NCBI GenBank assembly: GCA_024181965.1
Contig: BQXS01011107.1
Location: forward strand, 1-20,850
DNA length: 20,850 nucleotides
Reading direction: 5' to 3'
Source of the DNA: Aduncisulcus paluster
Lineage: Eukaryota > Fornicata
This document shows, one piece after another, positions 1-9,500 of the stretch. The notes under the pieces were generated by a model. It was given only the letters and a program-made list of their open reading frames with translations. It was not told the DNA's origin and made no database searches. Positions within the stretch are counted from its first letter, which is position 1; the number at the start of each line of letters is the position of its first letter. A program made the position numbers and the translations under genes.

Positions 1-189
1 ACTGCAGAGCCTTCCAAGTTGAAGTTGCCTGGCATTGTTCTCCTGATCGTCGGTGGATCCCTTGTTATTGTTTCTGCTTTGTTATTTATGTTCTGTCGTA
101 AGAGGGAAACAAAAGATTGTGTCGAATTGGACAAAGAAATATCCCCTGAGAAACTTGGGAAAACTAAAACCCCTGAACAATCTGTGTAA
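1..189 (+). CDS. C-terminal tail of a single-pass membrane protein (5' partial)
   Basis: The first reading frame is open from base 1 to a TAA at 187-189, giving 62 residues of a gene that begins left of the window. Residues about 9-32 form a clean hydrophobic membrane helix (starting LPGIVLLIVGG and ending in FMFC), followed at once by the basic stop-transfer cluster RKRE at 33-36. The last 26 residues are hydrophilic, Lys/Glu-rich and probably cytosolic. This is the layout of a type I surface protein with a short tail. No family can be named because the ectodomain is missing. Codon choice matches the neighbouring genes. The tail has no recognisable signalling or retention motif; it ends PEQSV. 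Confidence that this is coding is good, because the helix plus charged flank would be unlikely by chance. Confidence 0.72.
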   Translation, partial: TAEPSKLKLPGIVLLIVGGSLVIVSALLFMFCRKRETKDCVELDKEISPEKLGKTKTPEQSV

Positions 190-459
190 TGTCTTATCGA
201 GTGAGACAAATTTCTTGAATAACAACCTGTAACATTTGTTCATTTTGTGAGTTTTGAATCTTTCGTATAAGATTCTAAAGCTATAAATCATTCATTCATT
301 TATGTTGGATCTTTTGTACAAAAGTTTTGTATGATCTATCGTTAAAATCATTTGTTGAAGTTCTGTAGTAAAAATTAGGTTTCCATTTCGGGAGGAGGGT
401 CCTATCTCAATATAACTTCTTTGTTTTACTTTTCGTAAGTACCATGTTTTGTTTTAGAT
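190..459. other. Convergent 3' spacer, no gene seen
   Basis: This is an AT-rich stretch between the stop of the left-edge gene and the stop of the possible small minus-strand gene. It holds a short ATTC tandem repeat near 287-300 and no convincing reading frame on either strand. No exact AATAAA was seen for the left gene. It is probably two 3' untranslated regions. Confidence 0.5.
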
Positions 460-639
460 TCAATCAGAGCCCTTATTTTTTGGGGTTTGGGATACGGGAG
501 CTCGAGCGACGGGTTGTGTCGAAAGAGACAGACTTGGTGGACATGGAGGAGCAGTGGAAGATACCTCACCGAGTCTTCTGAGAGCAAAAGTTGCAATCTG
601 TTGTCTTTCTTCAGCCATTTTTCTTGATACCAGCACCAT
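460..639 (-). CDS. Possible small protein of 59 residues, unknown function
   Basis: On the minus strand an ATG at 637-639 opens 59 codons ending in TGA at 460-462; a second in-frame ATG at 616-618 would give 52 residues. From the second Met the product begins MAEERQQIATFALRRLGEV and continues into a Pro/Ser/Thr/Ala-rich tail ending KNKGSD. The coding part is clearly richer in G+C than both flanks, and its codons (tct tcc act gct cct cca) look like those of the neighbouring genes, which is why I list it. The reading frame extends further upstream without an ATG, into AT-rich sequence that does not look coding. No family is recognised. It might instead be the last exon of a spliced gene or a non-coding transcript. 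Confidence is low to moderate. Confidence 0.38.
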   Translation of the reverse strand: MVLVSRKMAEERQQIATFALRRLGEVSSTAPPCPPSLSLSTQPVARAPVSQTPKNKGSD

Positions 640-737
640 TAATAAATGAAAATAACATAAAATACAACTGTTCAATTTTAATATGGTACATACTAAATAA
701 TGTGGTGTCAAAAAGATACTTTAGTGTGCTCGGAAGC

Positions 738-745
738 TATAAATA
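738..745 (+). promoter_or_regulatory. TATA-box-like sequence TATAAATA
   Basis: TATAAATA matches the eukaryotic TATA consensus and sits in the plus orientation, although both flanking gene candidates are on the minus strand. If used, transcription would begin roughly 25-30 bases downstream, just before the inverted repeat at 812-893. AT-rich spacers give such matches by chance, so this is weak on its own. Confidence 0.25.
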
Positions 746-811
746 GTCGCTAGTTCACTGTTTTGTGTAGTTCATAATTGTTTACCAACAAAGATTTTGA
801 ATATTTTGTGA

Positions 812-893
812 TGTCATCACTGTTCAACAGCAAGTTACTTTCCGTCGGAAGTCTTCCGAAGTGAGAGCTATACCAGAATCATCAGTGATGACA
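812..893. repeat. Nested inverted repeat (11-bp arms with an inner 6-bp hairpin)
   Basis: The arms TGTCATCACTG (812-822) and CAGTGATGACA (883-893) are perfect reverse complements separated by 60 bases. Inside the loop, CGGAAG-T-CTTCCG (846-858) is a second perfect hairpin. Both arms carry GTGATGA, a snoRNA C-box-like heptamer, on opposite strands, but no D-box CTGA was found at a suitable distance. The element ends 26 bases before the DnaJ stop codon, so on the minus strand it would lie in that gene's 3' UTR. On the plus strand it could be a small structured transcript. Confidence 0.45.
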
Positions 894-918
894 CTGTCAA
901 TGGCATTGAATCAACAAC

Positions 919-2040
919 TCAAAATGTTTTACTAATGCATTTCTTCTGTTCTTGAGTGAGTTTATCTGGCATGTTAACTGTCAAATGAACGAACAAATCT
1001 CCATATTGCCTCTCACCATAAAACCCAACATTTTGTTTCACAGGCATTCCTTCTCCTTTAATTATCATCGTTTCTCCCGGTTTAGCAACACCGTCATGGT
1101 GAATTTTAACTATGTGTCTGTCCAAATGAACTATTTCTCGATTGAAACCAAGAAGTGCTTCCTTCAAAGATATTGACATATCGATATGAAGATCATCATC
1201 TTTTCTCTCGAATATCTTGTGATCTCCAACATCAATAATCAAAACAAGATCTCCAGTGTCAGCATCTGGAGCTTCATGACCATCACCAGCATATACAAGC
1301 CTTTCGCCATTCTTTGATCCAGCAGGAACATCGATATTAACAACACGATCAGTCAACATCACAGCATGTCCATGGCATACATGACATGTAGATCTGATCG
1401 TCTTTCCTTTTCCACCACATACAGGACAAGTTTGTTGTTGACGAACTTGCATCATTCCAAGTTGTTGGGTGATTGTAATCACACCAATACCATTGCACTT
1501 ATGACATACAGAAACATCTTGTGGCCTGTCAGCTTTAGTCCCATGACAATGAGGACAAAGACCACGCAGACGAACGGTCACAGTCAAAAGAGCTCCAGAA
1601 TAAACATCTTCAAGGGTAACCATAAGTGGCATAACAGAATCTGGCACTTTTGGTCGCTGTTGTTCCTGATTTTGCATATTGAATAAATCAAAAAGGCCAC
1701 CAAAATTTCCAGGCTCTCTACCAGTTGTTTCATATTGCTCAAGAGCTTCCATACCATATTGATCATAAATATTCCTCTTTTTTTCATCACTCAATACGTC
1801 ATACGCACGTGTAATCTTGGAATAATGATCAGCAGCGTCTGGGCTGGGATTCCTATCAGGATGATATTTCTGACTCAATTTATAATAAGATTTCTTAATT
1901 TCTTTTGCAGTTGAACTCTTATTCACGTTCAAAATGCGATAAAATGAATCGTCATGAGCCTTCACAAAAGGGATAACAATAGACAAAATAATAATAATAG
2001 TTAATAGAATAACAAATTTAGATGATTTAAATGACTTCAT
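919..2040 (-). CDS. ER-lumenal type I DnaJ/Hsp40 co-chaperone (Scj1/ERdj-like)
   Basis: This 373-residue J-protein stimulates the ATPase of an Hsp70 (BiP in the ER) and delivers unfolded clients. I start it at the ATG at 2038-2040, the first ATG in the open frame; the 13 codons upstream have only a TTG. Residues 1-28 form a signal peptide: basic MKSFKSSK, a long Ile/Leu core, then FVKA as a likely cleavage site. The J domain spans about 32-97 with the essential HPD at 60-62, followed by a short Gly/Phe stretch at about 104-122. The zinc-binding region has all four CxxCxG modules (Cys162/165, 179/182, 205/208, 219/222), making it type I, and the two beta-barrel client-binding domains follow. 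There is no C-terminal KDEL-like retention signal; it ends CISKTF. This is shared by known ER J-proteins such as Scj1 and ERdj3, which are held by partners. A mitochondrial location is less likely because the leader lacks an amphipathic Arg-rich helix. Confidence 0.93.
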   Translation of the reverse strand: MKSFKSSKFVILLTIIIILSIVIPFVKAHDDSFYRILNVNKSSTAKEIKKSYYKLSQKYHPDRNPSPDAADHYSKITRAYDVLSDEKKRNIYDQYGMEALEQYETTGREPGNFGGLFDLFNMQNQEQQRPKVPDSVMPLMVTLEDVYSGALLTVTVRLRGLCPHCHGTKADRPQDVSVCHKCNGIGVITITQQLGMMQVRQQQTCPVCGGKGKTIRSTCHVCHGHAVMLTDRVVNIDVPAGSKNGERLVYAGDGHEAPDADTGDLVLIIDVGDHKIFERKDDDLHIDMSISLKEALLGFNREIVHLDRHIVKIHHDGVAKPGETMIIKGEGMPVKQNVGFYGERQYGDLFVHLTVNMPDKLTQEQKKCISKTF

Positions 2041-2519
2041 AATGAGGATGGACTTGTCTGAGCAAACCAGAGAAGACAAAATCGAAAAAATAGATTATCT
2101 GACGCAGTTAGAGGTCAAGGTATTTGGACTTCAATAGAGGAGATTAAACATTGTAATAGTGTTTATCATGAAGTGTTTATTTTCAATTTAACTCTGTATT
2201 CCACAATAATGTCTTAAACTTTGTCTTATACGCCAACGAGTGCTTCTCACTGAACAGTGAATATTGTTCGGAATTTGTTTTGTAATATTTTTTAAAACCC
2301 ATTCTTTCTTAAATTTTTTATTTTAATTGGTCATTTTATTTAAGAATTCGCAGAATAAACTCAAATCACCATGCCAGTCCAATCCTATTGAAAAAATATT
2401 AATTAATGGATTATTTAATGTTATTATTATTGGGATAATTTCAGAAATTAATTTCTATTTTTGGAAGGAGATTTTGTGAGTGCTTTAAACAATCACGGCT
2501 TTTGTCCGCTGATTGAAGT
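2041..2519. other. Divergent promoter spacer between the DnaJ and RRM genes
   Basis: About 480 bp lie between two divergent ATGs and must hold both promoters. The sequence is AT-rich with long A/T runs around 2280-2340. It contains a perfect hairpin TCACTG-AA-CAGTGA (2247-2260) and a perfect 14-bp palindrome AGAAATTAATTTCT (2443-2456), 63 bases before the RRM ATG. The plus-strand frame beginning at 2461 overlaps the RRM gene out of frame and is a shadow. No further gene was seen. Confidence 0.6.
2443..2456. promoter_or_regulatory. 14-bp perfect palindrome upstream of the RRM gene
   Basis: AGAAATTAATTTCT is its own reverse complement and lies 63 bases 5' of the ATG at 2520. It could be a dimeric factor site in the shared promoter, but short AT-rich palindromes occur by chance in such sequence. 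Confidence 0.22.
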
Positions 2520-3257
2520 ATGTCTTACGATAGAGAAGATCGCCCCCCTCGTGAAGAGAACAAGAAACGTTTATATGTTGGTCAGCTTCCATTTGATCTC
2601 GAAGATGAGTTCTTTGATGAGTTTTTCAAAGATATTTGTCCCAGGTTAGAAGACCGTAAAATGCTCCATGGTTTCGGATTTGTGACTTTTGAAACTGAAG
2701 AACAGGCCGAAGAGGCCATTGCTAAGTTTAACGGAACAGAATATCAGGGTCGTACTCTCGTTTGTGAGTTACCTAAACCTAGACGTCCCCGTAGAGATTT
2801 TGGCGGAGACCGTCGTGGTGGATTCAGAGGCGGAGACCGTCGTGGTGGTTTCGGTGGTGACCGCCGTGGTGGATTTAGAGGTGGAGACAGAGGAGGATAT
2901 GGTGATGACCGTCGTGGTGGTTATGGTGGTGATCGTCGTGGTGGATATGGTGGTGACCGTGACATGAGTACTATCGAATGTTACAAATGTCATGAAACTG
3001 GCCACATGGCTAGAAATTGTCCCAATGTTCAAGATGATGACCGTCGTGGTGGTTATGGTGGTGACCGTCGTGGTGGTGACCGTCGTGGTGGTTACGGTGG
3101 TGATCGTCGTGGTGGATTCAGAGGTGGTGACAGAGGTGGTCGTGGTGGTTACCGCAGGTATTCTCCATATGAAGGTGAGGATCGTAGAGGTGGTGATCGT
3201 GATGAAGTTCACGTTTACCGTCCTTCTGACGATGCTGCTGCTCCAGCCGATGAGTAA
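2520..3257 (+). CDS. RNA-binding protein: RRM, CCHC zinc knuckle and RGG repeats
   Basis: This 245-residue protein probably binds mRNA in splicing, export or translation. The RRM spans about 17-86, with RNP2 LYVGQL at 18-23 and RNP1 HGFGFVTF at 50-57. Only 26 residues separate the two motifs, fewer than in hnRNP-type RRMs and closer to the short RRM of SRSF3/SRSF7. Residues about 93-150 and 172-226 are Gly/Arg tracts built on DRRGGYGG and DRRGGFRGG units, typical arginine-methylation and low-affinity RNA-binding sequence. Between them sits one zinc knuckle, C154-x2-C157-x4-H162-x4-C167, the spacing of CNBP, Gag and 9G8/SRSF7 knuckles. The acidic C-terminus ends [11 protein letters not shown] plus knuckle recalls SRSF7 and plant RZ glycine-rich proteins, but the RS domain is replaced by RGG. 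The ATG at 2520 starts just before the RRM, which supports that start. Confidence 0.9.
   Translation: MSYDREDRPPREENKKRLYVGQLPFDLEDEFFDEFFKDICPRLEDRKMLHGFGFVTFETEEQAEEAIAKFNGTEYQGRTLVCELPKPRRPRRDFGGDRRGGFRGGDRRGGFGGDRRGGFRGGDRGGYGDDRRGGYGGDRRGGYGGDRDMSTIECYKCHETGHMARNCPNVQDDDRRGGYGGDRRGGDRRGGYGGDRRGGFRGGDRGGRGGYRRYSPYEGEDRRGGDRDEVHVYRPSDDAAAPADE
2797..3141 (+). repeat. Imperfect tandem repeats encoding the RGG tracts
   Basis: Within the RNA-binding gene, units close to GGTGGTGACCGTCGTGGTGG recur, broken by the zinc-knuckle segment at about 2965-3035. They differ mostly at third positions and by TAT/TTC swaps, which fits expansion followed by selection on the DRRGG unit. The same array creates a Thr-rich open frame on the opposite strand that is not a gene. 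Confidence 0.8.
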
Positions 3258-3520
3258 TTTTTCAAAAATTTGTCCAAATTTTTTCTGAAATATAGGTGTA
3301 TTCCACATCGATTTCAATTCATCAATTATTCGAATTTTCTGACAATAAAACACTCCCCTCTATATATTAGAGTCTCATATTTATGTTCATCCCAATATTC
3401 ACTCCATATAATCCCCTTTTACCCCTCATTTGAGTAAATTTTAATTTGTGCCGGTTTCATTCAATTATATTCAAAACTTTATTTTAAAACATTTATTTTA
3501 TTTCAGCGTAAACAAATATT
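3258..3520. other. Spacer between tandem RRM and large coiled-coil genes
   Basis: This AT-rich region should hold the 3' UTR of the RRM gene and the promoter of the next gene. It has an AATAAA at 3344-3349 and a pyrimidine-rich TTTTATTTCAG about 14 bases before the next ATG. No reading frame looks coding. Confidence 0.55.
3344..3349 (+). terminator. AATAAA polyadenylation signal for the RRM gene
   Basis: An exact AATAAA lies 87 bases past the TAA of the RRM gene and is followed by C/T-rich sequence. That is a normal position for a cleavage and polyadenylation signal. Confidence 0.45.
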
Positions 3521-6500
3521 ATGAGCTCAACTCAGCATGATACTCCATATCGTCGATTTGTATCTCCATATTCTGAAAAACGGCAAAAATCAACGCCATC
3601 TTCGATTCAAAATAGTAAGCGAAATATTCTTGAACCTCTAGTTGTCGGAGAATCAAGAAAATCATCAGATATACCCTTATCCCATTCTTCAGCGAAAAGG
3701 GCTTCTCTTATCCCATCCACTCGTGTTTCATTGATTGTAGACATGGGAACATCATCATCGCCATATAAAAAACCAAAATCTGTCCTTCCAAAGAAATCCC
3801 TCGTTCCTACAGAAGGAGATAAACATAAACGAACCAGGCAAATATTACAGACCCCATTATGGAAAAGACAGCAAGATGAAGCAAGTAGGCAACATCGTGC
3901 CTCGATCTTACACTTTGCTGCTTCACTTGTAGCCAAATCTGACAGAGATCCATCACCTCAATATTCCTCAATGACTATGACCACACATGACGATAGTGAG
4001 GTTAAATTATCATCAAATGCAGCATTATCTCCACATACACCCACAAAGCAACCCCCTAATTCGGCTAGATGCCATTCCTCACTTGCACATACTGTTGCCC
4101 ATAGAACATTGCTTCGGAGTGGATCATCCATGTATTTTAGTCCCATAAAACCTCTTCCTGACGATTTATTGGATCATATTCATCATAAAAGTATCCATAA
4201 TAGTGATGTATCTCACAATGAATCTTCGTTGGCAGAGTCAACCGAATCTGAATTAGATGAATTGGAAGAGGATCAAAATGAATTTAACGAAGAAGCTTCA
4301 AAACGGATAAAGAAACGTCGAGATGCCTTTGGAAAGTCTCTATCCCTTCCTCCCGTCGAGTTTGCAGCTGTTTCTCAAAAGAACCAAGTTCCAGTAAGTC
4401 CTGCCACTGACCGTCAAGATTCCTTCCCTCTACCGTCGGCCTCTCCACTCTCACAAGAGTTACATAGTGAACCCAAGTCATCCTCTGTTCGTGCTCTATT
4501 CTCTCCCAATTCCTCAATCAAGAAAGATGCTCGTGGACATACTTCGAATGAGTCACCTGCGGGCATAAGTCCCTCCATACACCACCATGTATCAACATCT
4601 CTCCTTCTTTCTCCCTCTCTAAAGATGTCTCCTGGAGCTATCCTGAAGGAGCACTCGAATATGAGCGAAATGGATGCATATTCACTTGTGTTCGATGAAA
4701 TAATTCAACAAATGGAAAAGTTCTCACATATGTCAGAGGAGCACCGAGTTCGAACAGGTCACGATGCTAACGATACTGAAGTGGGTGCAACGGTCTCATC
4801 GCCAGCTCCTTCTCACATCTCTGTGCAACGAACAGGTCCTCAGAACTCCACTGTGTCATTGTCTGGTCCAGAATCAGATAAAACAAAGCGCAGGAAGTCA
4901 ATATTGAAGAAAAAAATGACTTCTCTTACCATGTCAGAACTCAAATCCATGTCATCTCAGGACTTCAAGGACGAGGATGAATATGACTCATTTTTTTACC
5001 CCCCTGTACCAGAAAGCAAAGAAGGTACAGCTGATCCAGCAAGTGGAGTGCGACACCAGAAATTTGTGGTTGAGAACATTAATTCTGAGCCACGTACTCA
5101 AGAACCCATAACTTATTCCGATGGAAAACGAAGGGCTGAGGAAGTTGGTCAAGCCAGATTGGAGGAGACTCAACAGATGTTAGAGCGCACTGACACGCAA
5201 TCATTGATAAAGATACATAAACCTGCTCCATCCCCTCAAACGATATCATCCTCTTCTGTGCCCATGAGTCCCTCTTCGAACACCATTAATGATGACTTTT
5301 CATATAAAGATTTCTCCATTCTTCTGCGTCGAATCAAATCATTTTACGTGTCTCGATTATGTGGTTTGCCAGATCATATTGCACATCTTGTTCAGCAAAG
5401 AGAAGAAGCTCGAGCTGAAGTGAGACGGCTTAAAAAGAAAGTGAGGGATCTCTTGCTTGGCAATGAGAAGGCTGAAGCCACTGTGAAACAACTCACTGAT
5501 GAATCTCAAGTCCTTGAGTCAAATCTCAAAGAAGTCGGTGATGAGCGAGATTCATTGACTTCTGACAACAAAAGGCTATATAATTTGATTCTTGAGAAAG
5601 ATGATACCCTCTCACGGAACAAAAGAGATATTGCACAGCTTCAAGATGATGTTACAGACCTCCATAGAAAGCTTGAGCGTGTGCTTAGTCAATTGGTTGA
5701 AGTGAGGACATTATACGAAGGAGAGCTTCGTAAAAACACATCTTTAAAAGATGTCGTTGCTTCTCTTCGGAGGGAATTAGATATTGCTGAGACGTCTGCT
5801 CAAAAACTTCAGGATGAAATGGAGAAACAAAAACGTTTATTCCAGATCAAATTGCAGGATGTTGGTGGTGAAAAGGATTATATCACGACACAATACACTC
5901 GTATTGAAAGAAAGCTCAAGGAAACGAAGGCTAAACGAGATGAACTCGAGCAACTCACCACACAACTTGAGGCTGCTCTTACCGATGCAAACGAAGAAAT
6001 TCAAGCGATGGACAAGGACCTCAAGAAACTTGGCGTTGAGAGAGAAGGTTTGGCCCAAAGAATTCTCAAACGTTCGCAGGCTACCGCCATCACTAAACAA
6101 GCAAAGATTAGTCTTGGTAAAGAGGGAATTAATGTAGGTGTACAAACTCCATCAGATTTCATGAAGTCAGATGTTGAGTATCATGTCCAATTACAACTGA
6201 AATCCATTCGAACCCAGCTAGAACAAGCCTCTGCACGTAAAATGAATGAGGAATTATCAGCACGGATGGAGAAGTTGGATCGTGAACATAAAGAAAAGCT
6301 TGATAAAATGGAACGAATCAATACTCAAAACATTAATCTCATCATGTCTTCTGCCTCCCCCCGTGATAGTGCACGACGTGGAAGTTCGAGGCGTGACATT
6401 GGGCGAGGAATGTCTTCTCGGCAATCATCGAGATCCAGATTACACAGGAAATCGTCTGCAATGATAAGCAAGTCCGATAGTATAAGTTTAAAACGTAACT

Positions 6501-9500
6501 CGTCCTCCCAAAGCAGTCTTTCTGGAAAGGGTAAGAACCTTAGCAAGAGTGCCAATGCAAAACTCTCGAAATCCGATAAGAGAGAAGCATACCTGAAATC
6601 GTTGTCTGCTTCAGAGAGAGCAGATTTTCTTGCACGTGAAAAGTCGAAGAAAGAAGAGCGGAAACAAGCAATGTCACAGATGAGCCGCGAGGAAAAGAAG
6701 GAATATCTCCGCAGTCAACGAGAGAAACGTGCAAAGAAGAGACAAGGGCGCAGTCTCCATCACTCCGGTTCATCCTCAAAGCTCAAGAAAGGAGGAAAAG
6801 AGGGCGCATCCTCCGATGGTATTGATGGATCCCCTTCCCAAGTACATCTCGGAACTCCATCGACAATTTCTTCCATCGACAGTTCATGGGAACCCAGCGA
6901 TCTCATGGACTTTAGTGATGAATATGAAATTTCTGAGGAAGTTCACCCTTTCGAAGATGTGGATGGAGACCATACCGACTCCAAGTCAGGTTCAGGAGGG
7001 CCGGATAGTACAACAAAAGATAGTGCTAGGATTGGACAATTGCAAGATATTCAGGCTCAAGGAAATGAGCATCGGGGATCGATTAGTTCAAGTCGTGGCG
7101 ATGATGTCAAGGTTGTTGCCAGAATTGATCTTGCCTTCTCAAAGTCTTCCACATCGACGGGTAATACAGATTCTTCACATAGTTCTAAAACCAGCGCTAG
7201 AAGATCTGCAAGAGATGAACAAGGAAAGGATATCAAATCATTGCAATCTTCTGAATCTGCGAATAAGAAACCAGATGTTAGTGGCGAGGATCATTCAGTT
7301 TCTTCATCGAATGCTCCTTCGACTACTGTCTCGTCTTCCATTCCTCATTCCTCTGCAACTTCTGTTGAACAACCAACAGTGACAACAACAAACATTGATG
7401 GAACAGACGATAATAATGAGGATAGTTTAAGTGGTGAGGAAAGCTCCCTCTCACCCTCTGAATCTAAAGGTTCCAGAAAACCATCAAGCAAACACCATAG
7501 AAACAGAAGGAAACATGCCCACTCAAAGGAACAAAGTGAGGCAGCTAAGGAGAGGGATGATGATGGCGATGAATATTCATATGATGATTTTGAGGATGAG
7601 AGAAGTGTAGATAATGAAGATGCATTCGATTCAACCTCTAAGAAACACAGAAAACACAGAAGACGTGGAAGGAACCATGATCGTTCAAGACGTGCTTCCT
7701 CTTCTTCTTCCTCTCCTTCTTCTCACCACTCCCCCAGTGTTGATTCTAAGGAAGGCAAGAGAAGAAAAAGAGGAGATTCAATATCTTCTGATAAGTTGGA
7801 TGAGTCTTCAAAATCCGTGTCTTCAACAAAGACCAGTGAGATGATCAACCAATTGGAAGAAAGGATAAAACGTGTTCAAAGTGAGAAAAACAATATGGCT
7901 CAGCAGTTGCAAAAGATCAAAACATCGCAAACCACTCAGAAAGATACAAGAAATTGTGGTATCCAATGTGCTTTCCCTTCAACAGGAACAGGATCTTCAC
8001 AGGCTGATCTCACATCAACTTCTAGCGGAGGCTCCTCCTCTTCGTCTCCTTCCCCATTCTCTCTCTCCGATTCTATAGTGTTTCCAGATGCTTCACTAAC
8101 TGTCAAAGCTCCCCCAAGTACCCACAGAGATGGTGTTGATCTATCAACTAAGTCGCTCAACAACAGTGAATCAACGCAACTTTTGCAGGACAAGGCTGCC
8201 GTGGCCTCCGCAGCCGCGAGTGCAGCCAAGGAAGAGGTCAAGATCAATGAGAAGATCGCAAGAGAAGCAAGAAGAGCTGCTGAAGAAGCCAAGAACACTC
8301 TATTTAATACATTATTTAGACTATTTGGAGATTCATTTGATATCTCTCGCTTATTATCACTCATTCACAGTGTTCCAGGTTCTGGTCCCTTATTATACGT
8401 CAAAGAAGGACAGCTTGATATTCGGAAAGAACTCCAAAGTCTTCTCCTCCGCGGATCCTCTGGTTCTCTGCTAAGATCTTCTTCTCAGACAGGTTCCAAC
8501 TTCAACCAGGCAAGTCTTGGCGGGGAAGGTGGGAAACGGAGTCTTGCAGAACAACGCCAAGCCTTTGACACAGATCTATCAAGGTTCGGAGGTTCTCCTT
8601 CATCTAATCTTGATTCTGGTTCCCCTCTACATGGCCAGACAGGACCCAAGTCAGGCGGTGCCATATCCCCCAGTCTGTCTAATTTCCTCCGCCATACCAT
8701 GTCTGACGTGAGTGATGTTCTCCTCGACGATCCTCCAATTCGGAAAGGACTGCTTGACCCAGATTCCCCTGGAAGATCAGGGAGCAACGTGTCCGATGGT
8801 AGCGGTATGATCAGTGATGTTAGTGGTAATGCTGACAAGGAATCAGCGACTCCACTCAGATCTACGATGACGTCTGCCTTGGGCGAAGGAGAGAATGAGT
8901 CTCTGACAGCTGATGATGTTCTGAAACATCGGAGTATCTCTTCATCAAAGAGAGAGAGAGAATCACAGATCATTCCCATCTCACTTCCTTCCCACATGAA
9001 ACACGACTTTGATAGTCTCCACGAAACTGCACGGGAATTGATGTCATTCAAACCATCACTTCCCCGTGAAGATCTTAGGAGGGCTGTCGATAGGCTTGCC
9101 AAGACTACGGCAGCAATTCAAGCCGTTCTTGCTCCTGCCTTCAGCAAATACGATAAACGTCGTTCCAAATCTCGCTCAAGATATTCTTCACTTTATAAAC
9201 ATCGCCCAAACCCATCTCATCGACTTGACGGTACAAGTGACCTTCTTCCTCAAGAAATGAAATCCTCTTCTTTCTCGTTCCCATCTCAAGTCATCATTCG
9301 TGCTTCACAGATAGAAACTCCGATGAAACCTTTGACTCACATGCAGTTGTTTGAGGTTGGATCATTGATCCTTCATCGTTCAAAGGGTCTCCAATGGGAA
9401 AGTGATGATTCGGTTCTTCCTCCCATCCTTCCAAAGCTAAAACTCGAGCAAGGAGACAACCTCCCAGTTGGTTTGGGTTTATTGAAGCGAAAACTCTCAG

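Larger units (their letters stand above)
640..918. other. Intergenic region with inverted repeats
   Basis: This spacer lies downstream of the DnaJ gene (minus strand) and upstream of the possible small gene. It contains a TATA-like box on the plus strand and a nested inverted repeat, each listed separately. No reading frame looks coding. Confidence 0.5.

Noticed and set aside
883-930. C/D box snoRNA starting at GTGATGA (886-892)
   Set aside because: No D-box CTGA at a suitable distance on either strand, and the candidate would run into the DnaJ coding region.
2041-2079. Longer DnaJ start at 2079 adding 13 residues
   Set aside because: The codon at 2077-2079 reads TTG on the minus strand. 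The ATG at 2040 puts a proper basic n-region at the front of the signal peptide.
2769-3353. 194-codon Thr/Ile-rich frame on the minus strand
   Set aside because: It is the mirror of the GGT/CGT repeats that encode the RGG tracts of the plus-strand gene; poly-Thr from such repeats is an artefact.
3500-3520. TTTTATTTCAG before the ATG at 3521 as a splice acceptor
   Set aside because: It resembles a 3' splice site, but no matching donor or branch-point motif was found, and such TTTCAG strings also occur elsewhere in the AT-rich spacers.
8485-9102. 205-codon minus-strand frame inside the large coiled-coil gene
   Set aside because: It lies wholly inside a 2413-codon gene on the other strand, with Ser/Arg/Leu bias expected from the antisense of Ser/Leu codons.
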